Source of the DNA: Legionella sp. | GTDB lineage: Bacteria; Pseudomonadota; Gammaproteobacteria; Legionellales; Legionellaceae | DNA length: 64,000 nucleotides | NCBI GenBank assembly: GCA_031291115.1 | Contig: JARLJQ010000005.1 | Location: 1 to 64,000 of the forward strand | Direction of reading: 5' to 3' | Shown here: positions 8,864 to 18,116 of the stretch, one piece after another | How positions within the stretch are numbered: the stretch's first letter is position 1 | Layout: every line of letters begins with the position of its first letter | Made by a program: the position numbers and the translations under genes | Notes under the pieces: model-generated | The model's input: the letters and a program-made list of their open reading frames with translations, nothing else | The model's database searches: none | What the model was told of the DNA's origin: nothing

Positions 8864-8889
8864 TCTAGACTAGGATGGGAATAATTATA

Positions 8890-9198
8890 TCAAGGTTTCA
8901 CTATGATATCGTTTAGGACGCTACTCACACCATCTACACTAGCCGCAACCGCACCGGCTCTTTGCTTCAATCTTTCAGTAGGAACAAAACCACTAAGTTG
9001 TACTTGATCTTTAAACGTTTTAACTTGTACTGACAATCCAGTAGAACCAAGTTCATTTACTAAAGTAGCTTTCACTTTGGTAGTAGTTGTTGAGCTGTCA
9101 ACAAACTCTCCTGTGCTTTCACTTCCTGGAGAAGCCACGCAAGCGACCAGAATCAAAGTTAAAAAACCTACGAACAGTGTTTTAAATGAACCGCGCAT
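8890..9198 (-). CDS. BON-domain lipoprotein
   Basis: A 102-residue predicted lipoprotein. A signal sequence ends in the lipobox LVAC with Cys20 as the lipidated residue. After a Ser/Thr linker, residues about 38-100 form one BON domain: TKVKATLVNELGSTGLSVQV, then VQLSGFVPTERLKQRAGAVA and a final VLNDIIV strand. BON proteins (OsmY/DolP family) sit in the periplasm or outer membrane and protect the envelope during stress. DolP has two BON domains; this has one. It lies between the family-2 and family-1 repeats and has no operon partner. Confidence 0.85.
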   Translation of the reverse strand: MRGSFKTLFVGFLTLILVACVASPGSESTGEFVDSSTTTTKVKATLVNELGSTGLSVQVKTFKDQVQLSGFVPTERLKQRAGAVAASVDGVSSVLNDIIVKP

Positions 9199-9272
9199 GA
9201 ATGAAATCCCTTAAATAAAAAAACGCCCTAAGACTACCACAAAATTTATCGGTATACGACCATCTAAATTAA

Positions 9273-9360
9273 CCGTTATCCAAAGATGTGTAGCGAAGGA
9301 CCTCCCTTCAGATAGCACCGTGCCAACTTCAGGAGATCCTTCGCTACCCTCAGGACGACG
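9273..9360. repeat. Family-1 palindromic repeat, copy C (degenerate)
   Basis: A diverged copy: left arm TAGCGAAGGACCTCCCTTCA, right arm GGAGATCCTTCGCTACCCTC. The outer ends no longer pair well. It is 21 bp from copy D, in the same orientation. Confidence 0.75.
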
Positions 9361-9381
9361 AGGTCTCATCAAAAAAATACA

Positions 9382-9447
9382 CGTCATCCAGAGCGTAGCG
9401 AAGGACCTCCCTTCAGGTAGCATCGTGCCAACTTCAGGAGATCTTAG
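9382..9447. repeat. Family-1 palindromic repeat, copy D (right arm truncated)
   Basis: Begins CGTCATCCAGAGCGTAGCGA and runs through the centre, but the right arm stops after GGAGATCTTAGCTAGGAT, so the outer half of the inverted repeat is missing. It lies just after the end of the His/Pro-rich lipoprotein gene (minus strand). Confidence 0.75.
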
Positions 9448-9457
9448 CTAGGATAAA

Positions 9458-9925
9458 CTAATTATGCGCTTCAACATTGTTATAAACTTTAGCCTTAGGC
9501 CCAGATTGAGAGGGATGCTCTACTACTGCAGCAGGACTATTAGTCGTTTGTCCATGTACATTAGATTGAGACTGTCTTGGCACATTAGGTCGGCTTGGAG
9601 AAGTAGCTGGCCCATGTACATTAGGTCGGCCTGGGGGAATAGCTTGTCCATGTACATTAGGTCGGCCTGGAGCATGCATTTGTGGTTGACGAGGACTCAC
9701 AATAACTGCTTGTCCGCCATGATGAGGACCACGACCGTGTTCTACTCTAGCCTGAGGTGCAGGTCGATAACCGCGGTGGTATCCATGATTATGGGGTTGC
9801 TCGTAACGATGAACTTCAACACGAGGTGCGGGATGATAATAGCCTGGCTCATAATAGCCTTCTTGAGCTACGTAGCAAGAAGTAAGTAAAGGCACTAACA
9901 AAAGGCAAGGCAATAAACGTTTCAT
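9458..9925 (-). CDS. His/Pro-rich repeat lipoprotein
   Basis: No known family. With the start at the ATG at 9925 (the ATG at 9931 would add two residues) the signal sequence MKRLLPCLLLVPLLTSC ends in a lipobox at Cys17. The mature part is a low-complexity envelope protein rich in Pro, His, Arg, Gly and Tyr. It starts with YYEPGYYHPAP and has HRGYRPAPQAR, then at least three tandem units of GRPNVHG type (PGRPNVHGQAIP, PGRPNVHGPATS, PSRPNVPRQ) and a fourth degenerate one. The many His residues could bind metal, but that is only an inference. The coding strand is clear from the lipobox; the opposite frame of similar length is an artefact of the repeats. Confidence 0.7.
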   Translation of the reverse strand: MKRLLPCLLLVPLLTSCYVAQEGYYEPGYYHPAPRVEVHRYEQPHNHGYHRGYRPAPQARVEHGRGPHHGGQAVIVSPRQPQMHAPGRPNVHGQAIPPGRPNVHGPATSPSRPNVPRQSQSNVHGQTTNSPAAVVEHPSQSGPKAKVYNNVEAHN

Positions 9926-9957
9926 ATACAACTCCGCAAAAAAAGGGAGGTTACATT

Positions 9958-10099
9958 AGGGCCTGTTGGCATTTCTACTATCTTGGCCGAAATAGGCCGA
10001 TTTACTGCGCTCCGATACTCACATACTCATGTATGCTGCGTTTCGGTGCTCGAAAATCAGCCTATTTCGGCTCAATCTAGCGAAATGCCAACAGGCCCT
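9958..10099. repeat. Family-2 palindromic repeat, copy 2
   Basis: A 142-bp copy related to 8725-8863. It starts AGGGCCTGTTGGCATTTC and ends GAAATGCCAACAGGCCCT; the paired changes in both ends (TCTGTTGA to CCTGTTGG and the complement) keep the stem intact, evidence of structural conservation or gene-conversion-like renewal. It has the same orientation as copy 1. Confidence 0.85.
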
Positions 10100-10134
10100 A
10101 AATGCAACTTCCCAGAAAAAATAAAAACTTAATT

Positions 10135-10539
10135 TTATTTAGATGAAATTTGAGCTTTAACACCTTTCAGGTAAGGAACAATGCGCACAGTACTGTCTAC
10201 ATTAGTCCAACCAGAATAAACAACTCCATAAGGAGATTGAACAGTCAAGTACATTCCACTGTGGCAATAGAAATAGTAAAACAGGTTAATGTAATGAGGA
10301 GCTTCATAACGATAAATACTGAAATCTATCATAGCGCCGTCATCAAAAGTACCTGTTACATAAACGTCTGTGAAACTTTCATTAATCAGTTCGATTTGGC
10401 AGTAACCAGGATACATCATTTCTTTAGCAATGGATTTTTTATCAGCAGCATCAACATTTGGGTTCAAATGTACATTGGCAGCAAAAACAGTACCAAACAA
10501 GCTCAAACAAATCACAAATAACAAAGACTTCAATTTCAT
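10135..10539 (-). CDS. Hypothetical secreted protein, 134 aa
   Basis: Not recognised. The start is placed at the ATG at 10539 because a strong GGGGGA site lies just upstream; an earlier in-frame ATG at 10551 would place that site inside the gene. A signal peptide (MKLKSLLFVICLSLFGTVFA, residues 1-20) is followed by a beta-rich domain with two Cys in the mature protein (in PGYCQIELIN and FYYFYCHSG), which could form a disulfide in the periplasm. The tyrosine-rich stretch YRYEAPHYINLFYYFY is notable. It is divergent from the RND adaptor gene, separated by a 212-bp AT-rich region. Confidence 0.68.
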   Translation of the reverse strand: MKLKSLLFVICLSLFGTVFAANVHLNPNVDAADKKSIAKEMMYPGYCQIELINESFTDVYVTGTFDDGAMIDFSIYRYEAPHYINLFYYFYCHSGMYLTVQSPYGVVYSGWTNVDSTVRIVPYLKGVKAQISSK

Positions 10540-10662
10540 CACTTCCCCCACTTTTCGTTATGAAAGTGGCATAGTAACAAAGTATTGTATTTAGTCAATA
10601 GGGTATTTTTGTAACCACGAATAAATAAAAATTATTAAACAATAAAGATAATAAATTTTAAA

Positions 10663-10699
10663 GTTACATGGTATATTCGACGACGTTTGCAAATGTAAC
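10663..10699. promoter_or_regulatory. Dyad upstream of RND efflux genes
   Basis: GTTACAT (10663-10669) and ATGTAAC (10693-10699) form a perfect 7-bp dyad with a 23-bp spacer, 53 bp before the start of the adaptor gene. RND operons are often controlled by TetR-type repressors binding such palindromes; no regulator gene is adjacent, so this is only a candidate operator. Confidence 0.3.
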
Positions 10700-10751
10700 T
10701 ACTTGAATCCTAAAAAGTTACAGTAAATCCTATATTTTTCAGGGGAGCTAA

Positions 10752-12014
10752 ATGAAAAGACGTTTAATTATCATGGGGATAGCCTTACTGATTGTTTTTG
10801 GTGGGATTATTGGTTTTAACGCGTTTAAAGCCTTCATGATTAAACGGTTTTTTGCCAGCTACCAACCCCCTGCCGTCTCTGTTGCCTCTGCTGTTGCCGA
10901 AGCAGTAAATTGGCAACCTACTATTAATGCAGTAGGCAGTTTCGTAGCTATCAATGGTGTTGACCTTGGTTCTCAAGCATCCGGAAATGTGATTAAAATC
11001 GATTTTGAATCAGGTCAATTTGTTGATGAAGGCGCTCCATTAATCACTATTGACGACAGTATCGACCAAGCCATATTAAAATTTAACCAATCCGATTTAG
11101 CGCTTAAAGGTTTAAGTTATAAACGTCAAACCGACTTATTTAAAAGAGGTGCGACACCTATTTCCAGCGTTGATGAAGCTAAAGCAACTCTGGATCAAGC
11201 CCAAGCCAAAGTAGAGCAAACCCAAGCACAAATCAAACAAAAGCACATTAGTGCACCCTTTGCAGGCCGTTTAGGTATACGTCAGGTGAATCTGGGGCAG
11301 TTTATTAATCCAGGACAAACTACTATTGTTTCATTACAATCATTAGATCCTTTATACCTGGAGTTTTATCTTCCAGAACAGCTCTATAAAAAAATTCAGG
11401 CGAACCAAACCATTAAATTTTCGCTGGAAGAATTTCCTGACGCCCTCTTTGAAGCCAAAGTTTCTGCAATTAACTCTAAAGTGGATATCAATACGCACAA
11501 CGTATTAGTACAAGGCACCTTATCCAACTGCCCTACTGAAGCAATTCAAGACCCAACTAAATCACCTTTAGTAAAAACACAAAAAGAACCCGGCGGTACT
11601 AAATTTATTATTTCTTGTGATACAGCAAAAAATACCACTAATAAAGTGCGTAAATACGCCTTTGTTCCTGGCATGTTTACTGCTATTGAAATTGCACAAC
11701 CTGCAAAACCCAATACAATCATCGTCCCTTCCACCGCAATTTCTTATAGTTTGTATGGTAATTCAGTCTACATCATCGAAAAAAATAAAGACGGTAAGAA
11801 AAACCCAGATGGAACTGATCTTCTTACTGTAAACCGTGTTTTTGTCTCTACAGGGGAGCAGCGTGGCAATTACACTGTAATCAATAAAGGAATTAAAGTC
11901 GGTCAAGTAGTTGTAAGTGCCGGTGAAATTAAATTACAAAATGGCACGCCTGTTGTGATTAATAATGTAGTCCGACTTAAAGACACCAGTAACCCTGATC
12001 TGTTGAGTCAATAA
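10752..12014 (+). CDS. RND efflux periplasmic adaptor (membrane fusion protein)
   Basis: A 420-residue HlyD/MexA-type adaptor linking an inner-membrane RND pump to an outer-membrane channel. An N-terminal membrane anchor (about residues 5-25) is followed by the lipoyl half GVDLGSQASGNVIKIDFESG, a coiled-coil hairpin (KATLDQAQAKVEQTQAQIKQ), the second lipoyl half (ISAPFAGRLGIRQVNLGQFI) and the beta-barrel and membrane-proximal domains. It carries no lipobox. An unusual Pro/Lys/Thr-containing insert near residues 255-285 includes two Cys (in SNCPTEAI and ISCDTAK). AGGGGAGC precedes the ATG. The pump gene follows 78 bp downstream on the same strand, with a hairpin between them. Confidence 0.9.
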   Translation: MKRRLIIMGIALLIVFGGIIGFNAFKAFMIKRFFASYQPPAVSVASAVAEAVNWQPTINAVGSFVAINGVDLGSQASGNVIKIDFESGQFVDEGAPLITIDDSIDQAILKFNQSDLALKGLSYKRQTDLFKRGATPISSVDEAKATLDQAQAKVEQTQAQIKQKHISAPFAGRLGIRQVNLGQFINPGQTTIVSLQSLDPLYLEFYLPEQLYKKIQANQTIKFSLEEFPDALFEAKVSAINSKVDINTHNVLVQGTLSNCPTEAIQDPTKSPLVKTQKEPGGTKFIISCDTAKNTTNKVRKYAFVPGMFTAIEIAQPAKPNTIIVPSTAISYSLYGNSVYIIEKNKDGKKNPDGTDLLTVNRVFVSTGEQRGNYTVINKGIKVGQVVVSAGEIKLQNGTPVVINNVVRLKDTSNPDLLSQ

Positions 12015-12023
12015 TCTGTTTTT

Positions 12024-12059
12024 ACGTAACCTGATGAAGCACCATCCGGGTTACGTTTT
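12024..12059 (+). terminator. Hairpin between adaptor and pump genes (possible attenuator)
   Basis: ACGTAACC (12024-12031) pairs with GGTTACGT (12049-12056), extended inside by GATG/CATC, and is followed by TTT. It lies within an otherwise plain two-gene operon and could reduce read-through into the pump gene or stabilise the adaptor mRNA end. Confidence 0.4.
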
Positions 12060-12092
12060 GATACTTAAAAATTACTTTTGTCAGGATAATTT

Positions 12093-15000
12093 ATGAAATT
12101 TACCGATCTTTTTATCAAACGGCCCGTTCTTGCCATGGTAATTAGTCTACTGATTTTTCTTTTTGGTATTAACTCCATCAACAACATGCAAATTCGTCAG
12201 TACCCTCGAATGGATAATACAGTTATTACCATCATGACGAGTTACCCAGGTGCGGATGCCGATCTTATTGCAGGTTTTATTACCTCACCATTAGAAAATT
12301 CCGTAGCCAGTGCTGAAGGCATTGATTACATGACTTCTTCGAGCATTCAAGGGCTCAGTACTATCACTTTAAATATTAAATTAAACTTTGATCCGCAAGT
12401 AGCTTTTACCGATGTAATGAGTAAAGTCCAACAAACAATTAACCAGCTTCCTAGAGAATCCCAACAACCCGTCATTTTAAAAACATCAGACTCATCAACT
12501 GCTTTGATGTACATCAGTTTAGACAGCACTGAAATGACACCACAACAAATCACCGACTACGCAATCCGCGTGGTGCAACCGCAATTACAAACAGTTGATG
12601 GTGTAGCTAAAGCAGAAATTCTTGGTGGTTCCACCTACTCCATGCGTGTATTTTTAAACCCCATTAAAATGGCCGCTTTAGGTGTTGCGCCTTCAGACGT
12701 TTCCGCCGTACTTGCCAAAAATAATTTCTTAACCGCAGCAGGAAGTACTAAGGGTGAATACGTAGCAATTAATATCACCGCCAAAACAGACCTTAATGAC
12801 GCAACCCAATTTAGCAATCTTATCGTCAAAAGCGATAAAGGCTCTATAGTACGCTTGCATGATATTGGTAAAGTAGAACTAGGCTCACAAAATTACGACA
12901 GCTCCGTAACCTTCAACGGTAAAAAAGCAGTATTTATCTCAATTACACCAACACCTACTGCAAACCCCTTAACCGTAATCAGCGATGTACGCAACCTTCT
13001 GCCTTCTATCGTTAAAGAATTCCCACCGTCATTAACGGGTACTATAGTTTATGATGCGACGGCTTTTATCAGAGCATCTCTTGATGAAGTAACCCATACT
13101 ATTATTGAAGCGGGCCTTATCGTAATCCTGGTTATTTTCCTCTTCCTTGGCTCGATTCGCTCGGTGATTATTCCTATTGTAACCATCCCTCTTTCATTAG
13201 TAGGCGTGTGCACGCTCATGCTGATGTTGGGTTACAGTATTAACCTGCTTACTCTGCTGGCCTTCGTTTTAGCCATTGGTTTGGTGGTTGATGATGCCAT
13301 TGTAGTGGTAGAAAACGTTCATCGACATATTGAAGAAGGGAAAACGCCCTTTGATGCCGCAATTGTTGGCGCTCGTGAAATAGCCACACCAGTTATTGCC
13401 ATGACCATTACCCTTGCTGCGGTTTATGCACCAATTGGCTTTATGGGCGGATTAACCGGCGCTTTATTTAAAGAGTTTGCCTTTACCCTGGCAAGTGCCG
13501 TAATCATTTCAGGAATTATTGCTTTAACTCTAACTCCGATGATGTGCTCTAAGCTTTTAACAGCGGAAATAAGCTCTGGAAAATTCGTTCATTTCCTAGA
13601 TAGTTTTTTCAACAAACTTAAAGACCGTTATCAAAGAGCCTTACACAGCCTATTAGATACACGCGCTATTATGTTGTTATTTGCAGCGGTGGTTATTTTA
13701 ATGCTTCCGTATCTTTATACACATACCGCAGCAGAAACAGCGCCTGATGAAGATGTGGGCTTCTTTTTTGTGATGGCCACAACACCTGAGTTTGCCACGC
13801 TAAACTATATTGAAGCATTTACCAAATCCTTCGATACGACGTATAAAAGTTTCCCAGAAACAGAAAACTACTTCGTGATTAACGGCAGACCAACCATGTC
13901 TGGAATGGTGCTAAAGCCTTGGAGCCAACGAAATAAAAGCCAATTTGCTTTAAAACAGCCCTTACAGGACAAACTATCAAAAATCGCAGGACTTAATGCT
14001 TTTGCGATTGTCCCACCTCCTCTACCCGGCGGCGGTAGCGGTCCTCCAGTACAATTTGTGATTAAAACCACAAATGACTTTAAAAGCTTGTTTGATGTCT
14101 CCAGCAAACTGCTTGATAAAGCCAAGAAAAGCGGTTTATTTATTTACGTGGATAACGCCCTGAAATTTAATCAGCCACAGATTGAACTAACCATTAACCG
14201 CTCCAAAGCTTCGGAGATGGGCTTAGACATGCAGGCTATTGGCAGCAGCTTAACGAGTGCGCTTTCAGGCAACTACGTAAACTACTTTAACCTGCAAGGT
14301 CGTAGTTATCAGGTCATACCGCAACTGAGCCGCTCTTATCGCATGTCTCCTGAACAATTAGGGCAAATTTATGTGAAAAGCATTAATGGCACTATGGTTC
14401 CGCTTTCAACCGTAGTCACCGCGGTGGAAAAAACCGCACCGAATGCCGCAACACATTTCCAGCAGCTGAACTCAGCTACTCTGCAAGGGATTATGATGCC
14501 AGGTAAAACTTTAGGTGAGGGTTTGCGCTTTTTCCAGGAAGCTGCAAATGAAACCTTACCCAAAGGCTTCTCTTATGATTATGGTGGTGCATCAAGACAA
14601 TTCATGCAGGAAGGCAGTGCTTTGGTATTTGCATTCCTCTTTGCCATCATCATTATCTTTTTAGTCTTGTCGGCACAATATGAAAGCTTCCGCGATCCAT
14701 TGATTGTATTAATCAGCGTGCCCATGTCGATTTGCGGTGCATTAATCCCGTTAAATTTAGGCCTTGCCAGCATCAATATATACACTCAGGTTGGGTTGAT
14801 TACCCTAATTGGCTTAATCTCCAAACACGGGATTTTGATTGTCGATTTTGCCAACCACTTACAGCGTGATAAAAATCTCGACCGACGTGCTGCTGTAGAA
14901 GAGGCTGCGGCAATCAGACTAAGACCTATCCTCATGACCACAGCCGCAATGGTTTTTGGTGTGTTACCTTTATTAATCGCTAGCGGCGCAGGCGCGGTAA

Positions 15001-15155
15001 GTCGTTTTGATATAGGATTAGTTATCGCTACAGGTTTGTTAATCGGAACATGCTTTACCTTATTCGTGGTACCAACCATGTACACCTATATTGCCGAAGA
15101 TCACCGTCCTGGAAAAGCTTCGAAAAAAGCAGACTCAGTTATCACCAATGCTTAA
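12093..15155 (+). CDS. RND-family multidrug efflux permease (AcrB/MexB-like)
   Basis: A 1020-residue proton-driven inner-membrane pump. The twelve-helix RND layout is visible: one helix at the N-terminus (FIKRPVLAMVISLLIFLFG), a periplasmic loop, six helices, a second periplasmic loop and the last six helices. The proton-relay aspartates are D400 and D401 in IGLVVDDAIVVVEN, and the partner lysine is K911 in GLISKHGILIVDF. The N-terminal loop contains the porter repeat ISSPLE-type segment as ITSPLENSVASAEG. It acts with the adaptor just upstream; no channel gene is adjacent, so TolC at 36.1 kb is a likely partner. The exact substrate cannot be read from sequence. Confidence 0.94.
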   Translation: MKFTDLFIKRPVLAMVISLLIFLFGINSINNMQIRQYPRMDNTVITIMTSYPGADADLIAGFITSPLENSVASAEGIDYMTSSSIQGLSTITLNIKLNFDPQVAFTDVMSKVQQTINQLPRESQQPVILKTSDSSTALMYISLDSTEMTPQQITDYAIRVVQPQLQTVDGVAKAEILGGSTYSMRVFLNPIKMAALGVAPSDVSAVLAKNNFLTAAGSTKGEYVAINITAKTDLNDATQFSNLIVKSDKGSIVRLHDIGKVELGSQNYDSSVTFNGKKAVFISITPTPTANPLTVISDVRNLLPSIVKEFPPSLTGTIVYDATAFIRASLDEVTHTIIEAGLIVILVIFLFLGSIRSVIIPIVTIPLSLVGVCTLMLMLGYSINLLTLLAFVLAIGLVVDDAIVVVENVHRHIEEGKTPFDAAIVGAREIATPVIAMTITLAAVYAPIGFMGGLTGALFKEFAFTLASAVIISGIIALTLTPMMCSKLLTAEISSGKFVHFLDSFFNKLKDRYQRALHSLLDTRAIMLLFAAVVILMLPYLYTHTAAETAPDEDVGFFFVMATTPEFATLNYIEAFTKSFDTTYKSFPETENYFVINGRPTMSGMVLKPWSQRNKSQFALKQPLQDKLSKIAGLNAFAIVPPPLPGGGSGPPVQFVIKTTNDFKSLFDVSSKLLDKAKKSGLFIYVDNALKFNQPQIELTINRSKASEMGLDMQAIGSSLTSALSGNYVNYFNLQGRSYQVIPQLSRSYRMSPEQLGQIYVKSINGTMVPLSTVVTAVEKTAPNAATHFQQLNSATLQGIMMPGKTLGEGLRFFQEAANETLPKGFSYDYGGASRQFMQEGSALVFAFLFAIIIIFLVLSAQYESFRDPLIVLISVPMSICGALIPLNLGLASINIYTQVGLITLIGLISKHGILIVDFANHLQRDKNLDRRAAVEEAAAIRLRPILMTTAAMVFGVLPLLIASGAGAVSRFDIGLVIATGLLIGTCFTLFVVPTMYTYIAEDHRPGKASKKADSVITNA

Positions 15156-15163
15156 TACTCCTC

Positions 15164-15191
15164 TTAATGCCAGAGTATACTCTGGCATTAA
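15164..15191 (+). terminator. Perfect 28-bp palindrome after RND pump gene
   Basis: Two self-complementary 14-base arms (TTAATGCCAGAGTA and its complement, with no loop) lie 8 bases after the pump stop codon. It probably folds as a 3' end hairpin, but no T-run follows, so it may protect mRNA or bind a protein rather than terminate by itself. Confidence 0.5.
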
Positions 15192-15205
15192 CTGTATAAG
15201 ACCTG

Positions 15206-15293
15206 GGTACCCAAACTAGTAAATATTAATTAAAAATAGTTCACCCTGTAAAAAAGCGCAGCGGTGCTTAATTTGAGGCAAAGTTTGGGTACC
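15206..15293. repeat. 88-bp inverted-repeat element upstream of valS
   Basis: Terminal 11-bp perfect inverted repeats GGTACCCAAAC (15206-15216) and GTTTGGGTACC (15283-15293) enclose an AT-rich centre with a small AAGC/GCTT stem. It could be a miniature element or a valS leader structure; no T-box type features are seen. One copy in this window. Confidence 0.5.
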
Positions 15294-15346
15294 TAAATTT
15301 CCCTAATCTATGATAATATCTACTGTTTTTATCATTCAGGTAAATT

Positions 15347-18112
15347 ATGGATAAAGTATATTCACCAGAAGCAATCGAAAGCGCTTGCTACAAAAACTGG
15401 GAAAATCATCATTACTTTCAACCGCAAGGTGAAGGCAAAAAATACTGCATTATGCTCCCACCGCCAAACGTCACTGGCAGCTTACACATGGGGCATGGTT
15501 TCCAACACACCATTATGGATGCTCTGACACGTTATCATCGGATGTTAGGCGATAAAACCCTATGGCAGCCTGGAACAGACCACGCTGGTATTTCAACGCA
15601 GTTAGTCGTTGAGCGCCAATTAGAAGCCTCTGGCATCTCCAGAAAAGACCTTACCCGCGAAGAGTTTTTAGAACGCATCTGGCAGTGGAAAAATGAATCA
15701 GGCAATACGATTACCCAACAAATGAGACGTTTGGGTGATTCAGTAGACTGGACTCGCGAACGCTTTACTATGGATGAAGGTTTATCTGCAGCAGTACAAA
15801 AAGTATTTGTGCAGCTTCATGATGAAGGCTTGATTTATCGTGGTACTCGTTTAGTTAACTGGGATCCTAAATTAGGAACCGCAGTATCTGATTTGGAAGT
15901 ACTATCTGAAGAAGAAGACGGCTTCATGTGGCATATTCGCTATCCTATAGTGAATTCAACCGAATCCATAGTCGTAGCGACAACACGACCAGAAACCTTA
16001 CTTGGTGACGCGGCCGTAGCTGTAAATCCTGAAGACGAGCGTTTTAAGCATTTAATTGGCCAGCAACTTCAACTGCCACTATGTGACCGAACCATTCCCA
16101 TAATCGCCGATGATTATGTAGACAAAGACTTTGCCAGCGGCTGTGTGAAAATCACTCCTGCGCATGATTTCAACGACCATGAAGTAGGCAAACGTCATCA
16201 ACTACCAGTGATTAACGTATTTACTAAAAAAGCATCCATTAACAAAAACGCTCCGTTAAAATATCAAGGTATGGACCGATTTGTTGCTCGCGAACAAATT
16301 ATTAAAGATCTGGAAGCTGGTGGCTTTTTAGTTAAAATCGAAGCGCATAAATTAAAAGTCCCACGTGGTGAAAAATCAAACGTAATCATTGAACCACTGC
16401 TAACCGACCAATGGTATGTAAAAACACAACCGCTGGCCGAGCCGGCTATTGCTGCAGTTAAAAATGGTGACATCCGCTTTATCCCTGACAACTGGAGTAA
16501 AACCTACTTCCAATGGATGGATAATATTGAAGACTGGTGTATCAGCCGTCAATTATGGTGGGGACATCGTATTCCAGCCTGGTATGACAACAACGGCACC
16601 ATCTATGTAGGCTACAGTGAAAACGACGTACGCTTTAAATACAAAATTAAAGAAACGACGGTACTAAAACAAGATGAAGACGTATTAGATACTTGGTTTT
16701 CTTCTGCCTTATGGCCTTTTTCAACCTTAGGCTGGCCAGAGCGCACTCCTGAATTAGAGCAGTTCTACCCTACCGCAGTATTGGTTACGGGTTTTGACAT
16801 TATCTTTTTCTGGGTAGCCAGAATGATTATGATGGGCTTGAAATTCACTGGAAAAATTCCCTTTAAAGAAGTATTTATTACCGGACTAATACGGGATAGT
16901 GAAGGGCATAAAATGTCCAAATCCAAAGGTAACGTGCTGGATCCGCTCGATATTATCGACGGAATCGATCTGGAGTCTTTGGTAGAAAAACGTACTTCCA
17001 ACCTAATGCTGCAATCAGTAAAAGATAAAATTATCAAAGCAACACGCAAAGAATTCCCAGACGGCATCAGTGCTTATGGAACCGATGCGCTTCGCTTTAC
17101 TTATTGCTCCTTAGCATCAAACGGCCGTAACGTTCGTTTTGATATTGGCCGAGTCGAAGGCTACCGTAATTTCTGCAATAAATTATGGAATGCTGCACGC
17201 TACGTCATGATGAATACCGATGAAGAACAAGTTGATTTCGGCGATGGTCCATTCCAATACAGTCCTGCTGATCAATGGATTTTATCCCGTTTACAACGCA
17301 CCATCGGCAAAGTACACCATTATTTTGAAACCTATCGTTTTGACTTATTATCAAGCACTATTTATGAATTTGTATGGCATGAATATTGTGACTGGTACCT
17401 GGAATTATCCAAGCCAATATTGCAAGACGAAAATGCAAAAAGCGCACTAAAAAGAGGCACACGTAAGACATTGATTCATGTACTGGATCAAATTCTGAAA
17501 CTACTGCATCCTTTAATGCCGTTTATTACAGAAGAAATCTGGCAAAGAGCCACCAAGCTCACGAGTGAAAATGGCGCCAGCATTATGCTCAGTGCTTACC
17601 CACAAGTAGACAAAGAACTTCTAAATGACACCATTGAAGAAGAAATGGATTGGCTAAAATCAGCAATTCAAGCTCTGCGTACTATTCGTAGTGAAATGTC
17701 TATTTCACCAGCCAAGTTAATTCCATTGTTTATTCGTAATATCACACCGGAATTAACCGAACGCTTAGAAAAATACCAGCATACTTTAAAAGCGTTAGGA
17801 AGAATCACGCAAATCACGTGCTTAAGCAAAGACGAAGCAGTACCGGTATCCGCAACCGCGGTATTGGGGGAACTTGAATTATTAATCCCAATGGCTGATT
17901 TAATTGATAAAGAGGCAGAGTTAGCCCGTTTGGCAAAAGAAGTAGCCAAACTGGATAAAGACATCAGTCTTGCCGAAGGTAAATTAAATAACCCTAAATT
18001 TACTGATAAAGCACCAGCTGAAATTATCGCTAAAGAGCAGGAGAAATTGGCACAAGCGCAACAGGCTAAAGAAAAGCTGTTAGAGCATAAAGCCAGGATT
18101 GAAACTCTGTAA
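15347..18112 (+). CDS. valS: Valine--tRNA ligase
   Basis: Charges tRNA-Val with valine. The 921-residue class I synthetase has the HIGH motif as HMGH (residues 47-50, within PPPNVTGSLHMGHGF) and KMSKS at residues 522-526. Between them lies the editing (CP1) domain, including TTRPETLLGDAAVAVNP and CVKITPAHDFND. The anticodon-binding helical domain and the C-terminal valyl-specific coiled coil (about 855-921, ELARLAKEVAKLDKDISLAE) are present. It is a single gene; a palindromic repeat sits immediately after the stop codon, in the convergent gap with the Fic gene. Confidence 0.97.
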   Translation: MDKVYSPEAIESACYKNWENHHYFQPQGEGKKYCIMLPPPNVTGSLHMGHGFQHTIMDALTRYHRMLGDKTLWQPGTDHAGISTQLVVERQLEASGISRKDLTREEFLERIWQWKNESGNTITQQMRRLGDSVDWTRERFTMDEGLSAAVQKVFVQLHDEGLIYRGTRLVNWDPKLGTAVSDLEVLSEEEDGFMWHIRYPIVNSTESIVVATTRPETLLGDAAVAVNPEDERFKHLIGQQLQLPLCDRTIPIIADDYVDKDFASGCVKITPAHDFNDHEVGKRHQLPVINVFTKKASINKNAPLKYQGMDRFVAREQIIKDLEAGGFLVKIEAHKLKVPRGEKSNVIIEPLLTDQWYVKTQPLAEPAIAAVKNGDIRFIPDNWSKTYFQWMDNIEDWCISRQLWWGHRIPAWYDNNGTIYVGYSENDVRFKYKIKETTVLKQDEDVLDTWFSSALWPFSTLGWPERTPELEQFYPTAVLVTGFDIIFFWVARMIMMGLKFTGKIPFKEVFITGLIRDSEGHKMSKSKGNVLDPLDIIDGIDLESLVEKRTSNLMLQSVKDKIIKATRKEFPDGISAYGTDALRFTYCSLASNGRNVRFDIGRVEGYRNFCNKLWNAARYVMMNTDEEQVDFGDGPFQYSPADQWILSRLQRTIGKVHHYFETYRFDLLSSTIYEFVWHEYCDWYLELSKPILQDENAKSALKRGTRKTLIHVLDQILKLLHPLMPFITEEIWQRATKLTSENGASIMLSAYPQVDKELLNDTIEEEMDWLKSAIQALRTIRSEMSISPAKLIPLFIRNITPELTERLEKYQHTLKALGRITQITCLSKDEAVPVSATAVLGELELLIPMADLIDKEAELARLAKEVAKLDKDISLAEGKLNNPKFTDKAPAEIIAKEQEKLAQAQQAKEKLLEHKARIETL

Positions 18113-18116
18113 TTTA

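Noticed and set aside
9464-9889. Open frame of 141 codons on the plus strand opposite the His/Pro lipoprotein
   Set aside because: It is Arg/Ser/Trp/Tyr-skewed and mirrors the repeat codons of the minus-strand gene, which has a clear lipobox.
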